A stretch of DNA of 12,170 nt from Desulfocapsaceae bacterium (GTDB lineage: Bacteria; Desulfobacterota; Desulfobulbia; Desulfobulbales; Desulfocapsaceae): contig JAOZLO010000003.1 of assembly GCA_029934775.1 (NCBI GenBank), positions 1-12,170 of the forward strand, read 5' to 3'. Position 1 is the stretch's first letter, and each line of letters begins with the position of its first letter. A program made the position numbers and the translations under genes. The notes beneath the pieces are model-generated. The model was not told where the DNA came from, ran no database searches, and was given only the letters and a program-made list of their open reading frames with translations. Of this stretch, positions 7,159-12,170 are shown piece after piece.

Positions 7159-7923
7159 TCATACCATAAGGGCGCCCCCATTCGAATCGATGCAGGCACC
7201 GACGATGTTTACCGACGCATCACTCACCAGAAATCCGATAATATGTGCCTGTTCGATGGGGTCGGCCCAGTGGCCTCTGGGTGTGGCGGCGGCCACCGCA
7301 TCAAGTTCCTCTTGAGATGTATTCGCCTCCACCATTGATGTCAATGTAGCACCGGGGCAAAAAGCATTCACCCGGATACCGTGGGGTGCAAACTCCCGGG
7401 CCAGATGACGGGAAAGTCCCACCAACGCGTGCTTGGCTGTGGTGTAATGGGCACCTCCCAGCAAGCTGCAGGTACGGCCGGCAAGGGATGCGACATTGAC
7501 GATAACACCCCTGCCATTATCTTTCATCAGTCGTAAAACTTCCTGACAAAAGACGAACTGTGCCCGCAAATTGGTGTTCATTACCAGGTCCCATTCCTCG
7601 GTCTCGATTTCAAGAAAAGAGTTACGCCTGAGGATACCGGCGCAATTTACCAGAAAATCAATGGTGCCAAAGTGACTGCAGGCAGCTTGAACACTCTTTT
7701 TAACAGCTGCCTCATCACAAATGTTGGCTGTCACAATGTACGGTGTGATTCCACTGGCTGTTTCGATTTGGGCTGCAACCTGCTTGAGGCCTTCCGCATC
7801 CAGGTCGACCAGGGTGAGCCCTGCCCCCATTTCTGCAAGATACAGTGCTGTAGCCCGTCCGATACCGCTGGCAGCACCGGTCACTATGCCGCTTTTATTT
7901 AAAAGTGAAAATTGTTGTGTCAT
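7159..7923 (-). CDS. Short-chain dehydrogenase/reductase (SDR), probably NAD-dependent
   Basis: A 254-aa classical SDR with every core element: the cofactor motif TGAASGIG (15-22), an acidic D40 at the end of beta-2 (VDLD) favouring NAD over NADP, NCAG (93-96), the structural/catalytic N118, catalytic S146 (NVASLAG), and Y160xxxK164 (YTTAK). The C-terminus (GACIDSNGGALMV) is the usual family end. Such enzymes oxidise a secondary alcohol or hydroxy-acid to a ketone, or the reverse, but the substrate cannot be read from sequence. Its ATG overlaps the stop of the upstream 139-aa gene (ATGA), so the two are translationally coupled. Only a weak ribosome site (GGAAAAAGA) precedes it, in keeping with coupling. 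With the downstream E1 pair, a plausible step is making the keto compound the E1 then cleaves. Confidence 0.92.
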   Translation of the reverse strand: MTQQFSLLNKSGIVTGAASGIGRATALYLAEMGAGLTLVDLDAEGLKQVAAQIETASGITPYIVTANICDEAAVKKSVQAACSHFGTIDFLVNCAGILRRNSFLEIETEEWDLVMNTNLRAQFVFCQEVLRLMKDNGRGVIVNVASLAGRTCSLLGGAHYTTAKHALVGLSRHLAREFAPHGIRVNAFCPGATLTSMVEANTSQEELDAVAAATPRGHWADPIEQAHIIGFLVSDASVNIVGACIDSNGGALMV

Positions 7924-8339
7924 GATTCTTTTTCCGTAAATGATTCCAGAAACCTGTCGGCCGCATGCCTGGCCGTCATGCCTTCTGCAACACCAAGTTT
8001 AGCGGCTTTAACATTTACCGCAGATACTATGCCCTCTTCGTAGGTGGACACACCGGAACCGATCATCGCCGTCATGGAGGCAACGGCGGCGACTGGTATG
8101 CCGTTTGTATCACATAGGGCAAAACCGGAAATGCCGGCGTTATTTCTACCCATGCCGGCATCGTTTCCAATCATCGCACCTATCTTACCAGCTACTGCAA
8201 TCTGGCCGACATTGGCTCCACAGTGGGATCCGCAGACCAAAATATCTCCCCTGTTTTCATCATCAGCCGCTGTAACGGAATCAGCTACGACAATTTTTCG
8301 GTATCCGAATTGTTTGATAATCTTCGTTGTACCAGCCAA
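7920..8339 (-). CDS. Small conserved-looking protein of unknown function
   Basis: A 139-aa soluble-looking protein with no signal peptide or membrane segment. I recognise no named family. Its glycine-rich motifs are strong: GSHCG at 37-41 and NDAGMGRNNAGISG at 59-72, followed by IPVAAVASMTAMIGSG (81-96) and a helical end. This pattern suggests a compact alpha/beta fold with a ligand or phosphate loop. H39, C40, N59 and D60 are candidate functional residues. The start is TTG at 8339. An in-frame TAG lies 12-15 bases upstream, and a GAGGAAAAG ribosome site spans that point, so no longer start is possible. It is the first gene of the enzyme operon, directly behind the minus-strand promoter at 8402-8430, and overlaps the SDR start by four bases. 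Position and coupling argue for a role in the same pathway, perhaps as an enzyme or enzyme partner. Confidence 0.75.
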   Translation of the reverse strand: MAGTTKIIKQFGYRKIVVADSVTAADDENRGDILVCGSHCGANVGQIAVAGKIGAMIGNDAGMGRNNAGISGFALCDTNGIPVAAVASMTAMIGSGVSTYEEGIVSAVNVKAAKLGVAEGMTARHAADRFLESFTEKES

Positions 8340-8401
8340 CTGGCTTTTCCTCTATCCAAATGGATTGCTAATGGTTCAAGATAAATTTTTTCAGCCTTCC
8401 A

Positions 8402-8430
8402 GATATACGTGCACTTCCCCTGTGAGTCAA
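8402..8430 (-). promoter_or_regulatory. Sigma70-like promoter for the enzyme operon, with operator-like -10 region
   Basis: On the minus strand TTGACT (8430-8425) is followed after exactly 17 bases by TATATC (8407-8402), about 60 bases before the 139-aa gene. The plus-strand sequence TATACGTGCAC at 8404-8414 matches 9 of 11 bases of TATACGTATAC in the perfect palindrome at 8487-8508. It covers the -10 side of this promoter. Confidence 0.55.
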
Positions 8431-8486
8431 GAAAAATCAGTGTTTCCAAGGAACTTACACAAAAATCCTTGAATTATCGACTGAAG

Positions 8487-8508
8487 ACAGTGTATACGTA
8501 TACACTGT
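8487..8508. promoter_or_regulatory. Perfect 22-bp palindromic operator
   Basis: The half site ACAGTGTATAC (8487-8497) is followed at once by its exact reverse complement (8498-8508). The core TGTATACGTATACA is rich in GTATAC, like operators of GntR/FCD-type regulators. It overlaps the possible -10 region of a plus-strand promoter whose -35 may be TTGAAT (8469-8474, 18 bases from TATACG). A protein bound here would block transporter transcription. No regulator gene is present in the window. Confidence 0.75.
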
Positions 8509-8519
8509 TACGTTCTTAA

Positions 8520-8539
8520 GGGAATCGGAAAAGATTCCC
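8520..8539 (+). promoter_or_regulatory. 5' leader stem-loop before the TRAP binding-protein gene
   Basis: GGGAATC (8520-8526), a six-base loop, then GATTCCC (8533-8539): a perfect 7-bp stem just after the palindrome. It is followed by GAGTTTTC, which is too short a T-run for a confident terminator. It would lie near the 5' end of the transporter mRNA and 22 bases before the AGGAGG ribosome site, so it may protect the message or act as a weak attenuator. Confidence 0.45.
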
Positions 8540-8574
8540 GAGTTTTCTGCACTTATTTTAAAGGAGGAAGCACA

Positions 8575-9633
8575 ATGTTTGGAAAAAAATTTACCTTAGC
8601 CGTTATGGCTGTAGCTGCGTTTGCATTTACATGCATACCACTTTCATCCCCCAGCCATGCTGCTGAAAAAACCATCACCTGGAAAGGCCAGAGCTGTTTC
8701 GGTATCGCTTCACCACTTGGAAAACACACCATCGTGCTGTGGAAAGATTTCGTGGAACAGATGAGTGGCGGCAGGCTGAAGATTACCCTTCATGATGTCG
8801 GTGAGATCGTCCCCGGCAACAAAATTTATGACGCTGTACGGGATGGCCTGCTTGACTTTGGTCTGAACACCCCTGCCTACCAGAAGGGCAGATACCCTGC
8901 TGGTGACCTGTTCTATACCCTGCCTGGCGGTGTCTTTGAATTCAACGACCTTATTCTGTGGCTCTATGGCGGTGGCGGCTTACAGCTGGAGCAGGAAATG
9001 TACGGTGGAGAGATAGTCGTTTTTCCGCTGGGCTTGACACCACCCGAGGAAGTTTGGTCCAAAAAACCGATTAACACTCTAGCTGATATCAAGGGCCTTA
9101 AAATTCGTTCAGCCGGACTCGGCATGGATCTATGGGAAAAACTGGGCGCATCAGTAGTACTACTGCCGGGCGGCGAAGTGTTGCCGTCGCTGCAGCGTGG
9201 AATGATCGACGCTACCGAAATCCTCGACCCCTCCTACGACTATACCTTGGGTCTACATGAGGTCTGCAAATACCGTTTCGGTCCGCCGATCCATATGTCC
9301 AACAACATTTTCCAACTGGTGATCAAACCCAAATCCTTTGAAGCGTTGCCGGATGATCTGAAAGCCATCGTTGAAAAAGCAGCCATGGCAGCAACCTTCC
9401 AGGGATACGCCGATTTCTGGCAGAGATCCATGGAATTTAACACGAAGATCGAAGAGTACGGCACCATAACCACCAAGCTGCCCAAAGAAGAGCAATTAAA
9501 GGCCCGTAAGATGGCCTTTGAAATCCTTGAAGAAAAAGCACAAAAAGACCCCTACTTCAAGAAGGTCTGGGAGTCTCAAAAGGTATTCATCAAGAAATAC
9601 AAGCCCTACGCCGATCTGACTAAGTTTGATTGA
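8575..9633 (+). CDS. dctP: TRAP transporter periplasmic substrate-binding protein (DctP/TakP-like)
   Basis: A 352-aa periplasmic receptor of a TRAP transporter, which hands its ligand to the DctQM membrane unit. Residues 1-29 form a signal peptide (basic start, hydrophobic core, SHA cleavage site before AEK). The pattern SGGRLKI (64-70), GEIVPGNKIYDAV (76-88), WLYGGGG (129-135), GLKIRSAGLG (174-183) and LPSLQRGMIDATEI (203-216) fits the TakP/FcbT1 (COG4663) branch. Characterised members of that branch bind 2-oxo acids or lactate. R178 corresponds to the conserved arginine that grips the ligand carboxylate. The usual ExxGPxxD pocket segment reads EILDPSYD (215-222), so ligand choice may differ. 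ATG at 8575 has a strong AGGAGG site seven bases upstream. It heads the transporter operon, divergent from the enzyme operon, and both regulatory gaps suggest one shared inducer. Confidence 0.92.
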   Translation: MFGKKFTLAVMAVAAFAFTCIPLSSPSHAAEKTITWKGQSCFGIASPLGKHTIVLWKDFVEQMSGGRLKITLHDVGEIVPGNKIYDAVRDGLLDFGLNTPAYQKGRYPAGDLFYTLPGGVFEFNDLILWLYGGGGLQLEQEMYGGEIVVFPLGLTPPEEVWSKKPINTLADIKGLKIRSAGLGMDLWEKLGASVVLLPGGEVLPSLQRGMIDATEILDPSYDYTLGLHEVCKYRFGPPIHMSNNIFQLVIKPKSFEALPDDLKAIVEKAAMAATFQGYADFWQRSMEFNTKIEEYGTITTKLPKEEQLKARKMAFEILEEKAQKDPYFKKVWESQKVFIKKYKPYADLTKFD

Positions 9634-9680
9634 GTCTTTCCAGTACCGACAAACTCATAAACAGTCGAGTAACTAAATAA

Positions 9681-9709
9681 CCAAACACCCTGTTTCCCGG
9701 GGTGTTTGG
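9681..9709 (+). terminator. Intercistronic stem-loop between binding protein and permease genes
   Basis: CCAAACACCC (9681-9690) pairs perfectly with GGGTGTTTGG (9700-9709) around a nine-base loop. No U-tract follows (CATTTAGC), so it is more likely a partial terminator or an RNA-stabilising 3' hairpin than a full stop. It would let the binding protein be made in excess over the membrane subunits, which start 21 bases downstream. Confidence 0.65.
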
Positions 9710-9730
9710 CATTTAGCAGGAGAAGTAATA

Positions 9731-10243
9731 ATGGGTTTTACCAGATTCATTGACAAAATTAGTATATATACAGGAGCATTTTCCGCCTGGCTGGTGATAC
9801 CGCTCATGCTCGTGGTGGTTCATGAAGTGTTTAAACGGCATGTACTGAATGCACCTACAGGCTGGGGATACGATGTCTGCTGGATGCTTTTTGCGGCACA
9901 GTTCATGATCGGCGGTGCATTCACACTCCTGCGCAAGGGCCACATCCGCATCGATATAGTTTACGCGACCCTCTCTGAAAGAGGTAAGCTGATCTATGAT
10001 ATCTTCATCTACGTAATTGTCATCCTGCCACCCATGATCCTGTTTACCTACGCCGGCCTGGTCTTTGCAGCCGACGCCTGGATACACGCGGAAAAGCTCT
10101 CCACCACAAACTGGTTTTTTCCGGCGGGCCCCAGCAAAAGCCTGATCCCCATTGGATTTTTCCTACTGGCACTTCAGTGCCTGGCAGAAATCCTGCGCAA
10201 TATTAATATTCTCCGAACCCCGGTAAACGGAGAAAAAGAGTAA
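9731..10243 (+). CDS. dctQ: TRAP transporter small permease subunit (DctQ)
   Basis: A 170-aa inner-membrane protein with four hydrophobic segments (about 13-35, 51-66, 90-113 and 134-153), the usual DctQ layout. Family signatures are EVFKRHVLNAPTGWGYDV (33-50), FMIGGAFTLLRKGHIRIDIVY (58-78) and the late FPAGPSKSLIPIGFFLLALQ block. The long form with NAPTGW and the WxxPxxPxK-like region belongs with the FcbT2/COG4665 group, matching the binding protein type. It has no catalytic activity of its own and holds the receptor-permease complex together. ATG at 9731 has an AGGAGA site (9718-9723). It is separated from the binding protein gene by a 97-base gap with a strong hairpin, and from the large permease gene by an unusually long 137-base gap. 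Confidence 0.92.
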   Translation: MGFTRFIDKISIYTGAFSAWLVIPLMLVVVHEVFKRHVLNAPTGWGYDVCWMLFAAQFMIGGAFTLLRKGHIRIDIVYATLSERGKLIYDIFIYVIVILPPMILFTYAGLVFAADAWIHAEKLSTTNWFFPAGPSKSLIPIGFFLLALQCLAEILRNINILRTPVNGEKE

Positions 10244-10380
10244 AACACCTGCATCTACCCGAACGAAGGGGATAAGTGGTATGGTGGTATATATAACCCC
10301 ATAATTTCAATGCACATTACTCGATTTCTTGTTTTTTATTACAGGATTTCAGAAGTAAGGCACTAAAAGGAAACACATAA
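10244..10380 (+). other. 137-base gap inside the transporter operon
   Basis: Small and large TRAP permease genes usually touch or overlap. Here they are 137 bases apart. The gap has an AT-rich middle with TATATATAA (near 10290), a short GGTAT-type direct repeat before it and a T-rich stretch near 10330. I find no open frame longer than a few codons, no strong hairpin and no convincing promoter. An AAAAGGA ribosome site precedes the dctM ATG. Confidence 0.5.
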
Positions 10381-11706
10381 ATGAGTCCGGATCAAATGGC
10401 AGCCGTAGGTATGCTGATACTGCTCCTCGGCATGGTGATCTGCGGAGTCCACCTGGCCTTTGCCTTGATTTTTCTGGCGACTGTGGTTGGTCTGATTTTT
10501 GTGGGACCTGCTATTATGCCCATGGCCATGCTCAAAATATACGGCACCATGGAAAGTGAAATCCTCATAGCGGTGCCGCTTTTCGTTTTCATGGGGTCCA
10601 TCCTGGAAAAGAGCGAGGTGGCAGAGCAAGTCTACCAGGGCCTCTACGAACTGTTCGGTTCAATCCGTGGTGGCCTTGCCTTTGCCACAGTCATAACCTG
10701 TACTATATTTGCCTCCTGCACCGGGGTCATCGCAGCTACAGTAACCACCATGACTCTTCTGGCTGTACCCTCCATGCTGAAGCGCAAATACGATAAAGGG
10801 CTTGCCACGGGTGTTGTCTGTGCCGGGGGAAGTCTCGGAATCCTCATTCCACCCAGTGTCATGCTGGTCATGTACGGCCCCATGGCCAACCTTTCTGTGG
10901 CCAAACTGTTTGCCGGTGCTCTGTTTCCGGGGTTGCTGCTTGCCAGTCTGTACATGCTCTACATCGGTTTCGGAGCATGGCTTATACCCAGTCTGGCCCC
11001 TGCCATCTCCGAGGATGAAAGAAGTGTAAGGGGAGTCAAGCTATGGGTCAGAACCGCCATTCTTATGCTGCCCACGCTATTTTTAATCTTCGCTGTGCTG
11101 GGCTCTATTATCGGCGGCATCGCCTCTCCTACAGAAGCGTCCGGGGTCGGCGCCCTAAGCGCTCTGATAATCGCCGCCGGCTACCGCAAACTGACCTACG
11201 CCAATGTTAAAGAAGCTGCCCACACAACCCTGATCGTAACGGCCATGGTCTTTTTCATCATTCTTGGAGCGTCAATTTTTAATTCCGTATTTTTATTTCT
11301 CGGCGGCGGAGCCCTGATCAAAGCGATTTTGATGGGACTGCCCCTGGGAAAATGGTTCATCCTGTTTGTAATGATGTTCATCCTGTTCATCATGGGATTT
11401 TTTATTTCCTGGCAGGGGCTGCTCTATGTGGTCGTACCTATTTTTCTACCGGTAGCCATCAACCTGGGCTTCGATCCGCTCTGGTTCGGAATTCTTGTCT
11501 GCCTCAACCTGCAGATGTCTTTTCTTACCCCTCCTTTCGCCTATGCTATCTTCTTCGTAAAGGGAGCAGCGCCACCCGAGGTTTCTACATGGGATATCTA
11601 CCGTGGAGTTATTCCCTTCGTGATACTCCAGGCGATAGCAGTCTTTTTATGTATATTTTTTCCCGCTATTATTCTCTGGCTTCCCAGAATGACACTGGGA
11701 GGTTGA
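10381..11706 (+). CDS. dctM: TRAP transporter large permease subunit (DctM)
   Basis: A 441-aa inner-membrane protein with about 12 hydrophobic segments, the usual size for DctM of the ion-transporter superfamily. It carries the transport path and uses a sodium gradient in characterised relatives. Family blocks are AVPLFVFMGSILEKS (63-77), CTGVIAATVTTM (about 113-124), GGSLGILIPPSVMLVMYG (about 149-166), GGIASPTEASGVGALSA (about 245-261), LTPPFAYAIFFVKGAAPPE near the end and the closing FPAIILWLP. Nothing looks broken. ATG at 10381 gives the normal MSPDQM start, with AAAAGGA (10366-10372) upstream. It is the last recognisable gene of the transporter operon. The next gene starts 51 bases downstream with no terminator visible between, so read-through is possible. 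Confidence 0.94.
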   Translation: MSPDQMAAVGMLILLLGMVICGVHLAFALIFLATVVGLIFVGPAIMPMAMLKIYGTMESEILIAVPLFVFMGSILEKSEVAEQVYQGLYELFGSIRGGLAFATVITCTIFASCTGVIAATVTTMTLLAVPSMLKRKYDKGLATGVVCAGGSLGILIPPSVMLVMYGPMANLSVAKLFAGALFPGLLLASLYMLYIGFGAWLIPSLAPAISEDERSVRGVKLWVRTAILMLPTLFLIFAVLGSIIGGIASPTEASGVGALSALIIAAGYRKLTYANVKEAAHTTLIVTAMVFFIILGASIFNSVFLFLGGGALIKAILMGLPLGKWFILFVMMFILFIMGFFISWQGLLYVVVPIFLPVAINLGFDPLWFGILVCLNLQMSFLTPPFAYAIFFVKGAAPPEVSTWDIYRGVIPFVILQAIAVFLCIFFPAIILWLPRMTLGG

Positions 11707-11757
11707 TGAAAAGAATACTGTAGAACGATGATTACATGGTCAATTTGAGGCATTGTG

Positions 11758-12170
11758 GTGAGCAGAATTTCTGGTAACCAAAAGAGAAAAATCTGGCGCA
11801 GGATCCTGGTCGGCCTTCTTCTATTTATATCTCTGGCTGTTTTGTCCACTGCTATCCTGCTTAAAAGAGGCATCGGAATCGATGTATTTACCGTCGGTGC
11901 AGCAACAGTTTCTGATTTTTCCCTGCAATGGCGAGATAAGCTTGAGATCCAGATTGAGGTTGTTACGATTGCGAGCCAGAATGATTCAGAGTTTACCAGA
12001 AATTTCAGCCTTATCAGCAAGACTATCCGCACAGCAAAGTTTCTCGACAACTTTTGTTCAAAACTCTCCATTAAAACCATTAGAGCAGGGGAACTGAATG
12101 GCACCCTCCACCTTGACGCAAGCGTGGAACCATCGTTTTTCATTCTGGCATCCAATGATCTGGTTTTTCG
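11758..12170 (+). CDS. AsmA/YhdP-like membrane-anchored protein, N-terminal part (cut by window edge)
   Basis: An open frame from GTG at 11758 to the right edge, 137 codons without a stop. After a basic N-terminus (NQKRKIWRR) comes one membrane segment (about residues 17-34), leaving the rest in the periplasm. The following stretch (RGIGIDVFTVGAATVSDF, then LQWRDKLEIQIEVVTI) has the alternating beta-strand texture of AsmA/TamB/YhdP-type proteins. These move or organise lipids between the two membranes in Gram-negative cells. The family call is moderate because most of the protein lies outside. A second GTG directly upstream (11755) is possible, but the TGAGG site at 11746-11750 is better spaced for 11758 (7 bases). 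That site also contains an in-frame TGA, so no longer start exists. It may be co-transcribed with dctM, but is functionally separate. Confidence 0.7.
   Translation, partial: MSRISGNQKRKIWRRILVGLLLFISLAVLSTAILLKRGIGIDVFTVGAATVSDFSLQWRDKLEIQIEVVTIASQNDSEFTRNFSLISKTIRTAKFLDNFCSKLSIKTIRAGELNGTLHLDASVEPSFFILASNDLVF

Noticed and set aside
7117..7338. Small plus-strand frame starting inside the palindromic element
   Set aside because: It is the complement of the SDR C-terminus and part of the element arm, with no ribosome site and no domain.
8447..8471. CAAGGA...TCCTTG inverted repeat upstream of dctP
   Set aside because: Only six base pairs with a 13-base loop, and it would lie upstream of the probable transcription start.
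8044..8472. Plus-strand open frame of 142 codons over the divergent promoter region
   Set aside because: It is antisense to the 139-aa gene, which has glycine-rich motifs and operon coupling, and it runs through the minus-strand promoter.
10355..10365. TAAGGCACTAA shared between 10355-10365 and 1-11
   Set aside because: Eleven-base matches are expected many times by chance in a window of this size, and the flanks do not align.
11598..12155. Minus-strand open frame of 185 codons at the right end
   Set aside because: It runs antisense across the dctM end and the AsmA-like start. The plus-strand frame has a spaced ribosome site and a clear membrane anchor, whereas this one has no domain signal.

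Overview
The window reads as a stretch of chromosome from a Gram-negative bacterium. The evidence is a lipoprotein, an outer-membrane beta-barrel protein and an AsmA-like envelope gene. A Desulfobacterota-type (deltaproteobacterial) host is my best guess, from the flavour of the repeats and the mix of genes. That is inference and nothing in the window proves it. There are 12 protein genes (one cut by the right edge). I see no tRNA, rRNA, CRISPR array, transposase or phage gene. No gene-free gap exceeds 300 bases.

Left part (1-3741, minus strand): three housekeeping-type genes point left. They are a lipoprotein of a widespread unnamed family, alanine racemase (alr) and a full-length CinA-like protein. 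This part looks more AT-rich than the rest. Next comes a lone plus-strand gene (3990-4931) for a SphA/MetA-type outer-membrane protein. Both cinA and this gene end in the same 16-base sequence, which starts at the TGA stop codon.

Central and right part (4990-11706): a catabolic locus made of two divergent transcription units. To the left run a small unknown protein, a short-chain dehydrogenase (ATGA overlap with the preceding gene), and the alpha and beta subunits of a thiamine-diphosphate E1 of the acetoin/pyruvate dehydrogenase type. To the right run the three parts of a TRAP transporter: periplasmic binding protein, small permease and large permease. The 235-base gap between them holds a perfect 22-bp palindrome over the likely transporter promoter. 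A degenerate version of the same motif lies over the -10 box of a good sigma70-like promoter facing the enzyme operon. The simplest reading is that one regulator, not encoded here and probably GntR-like, controls import and breakdown of one small compound. The binding protein resembles the 2-oxo/2-hydroxy-acid (TakP-like) branch and the enzymes are an alcohol-type dehydrogenase plus a ThDP E1. A small hydroxy-acid, 2-oxo-acid or acetoin-like substrate would fit, but the sequence does not fix it. No E2 or E3 gene accompanies the E1 pair.

Two non-coding structures sit inside these operons. One is a 145-bp imperfect-palindrome (MITE-like) element between the dehydrogenase and the E1 genes. The other is a 10-bp-stem hairpin between the binding protein and the permease genes. 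The window ends in the first 137 codons of an AsmA/YhdP-like membrane-anchored gene.
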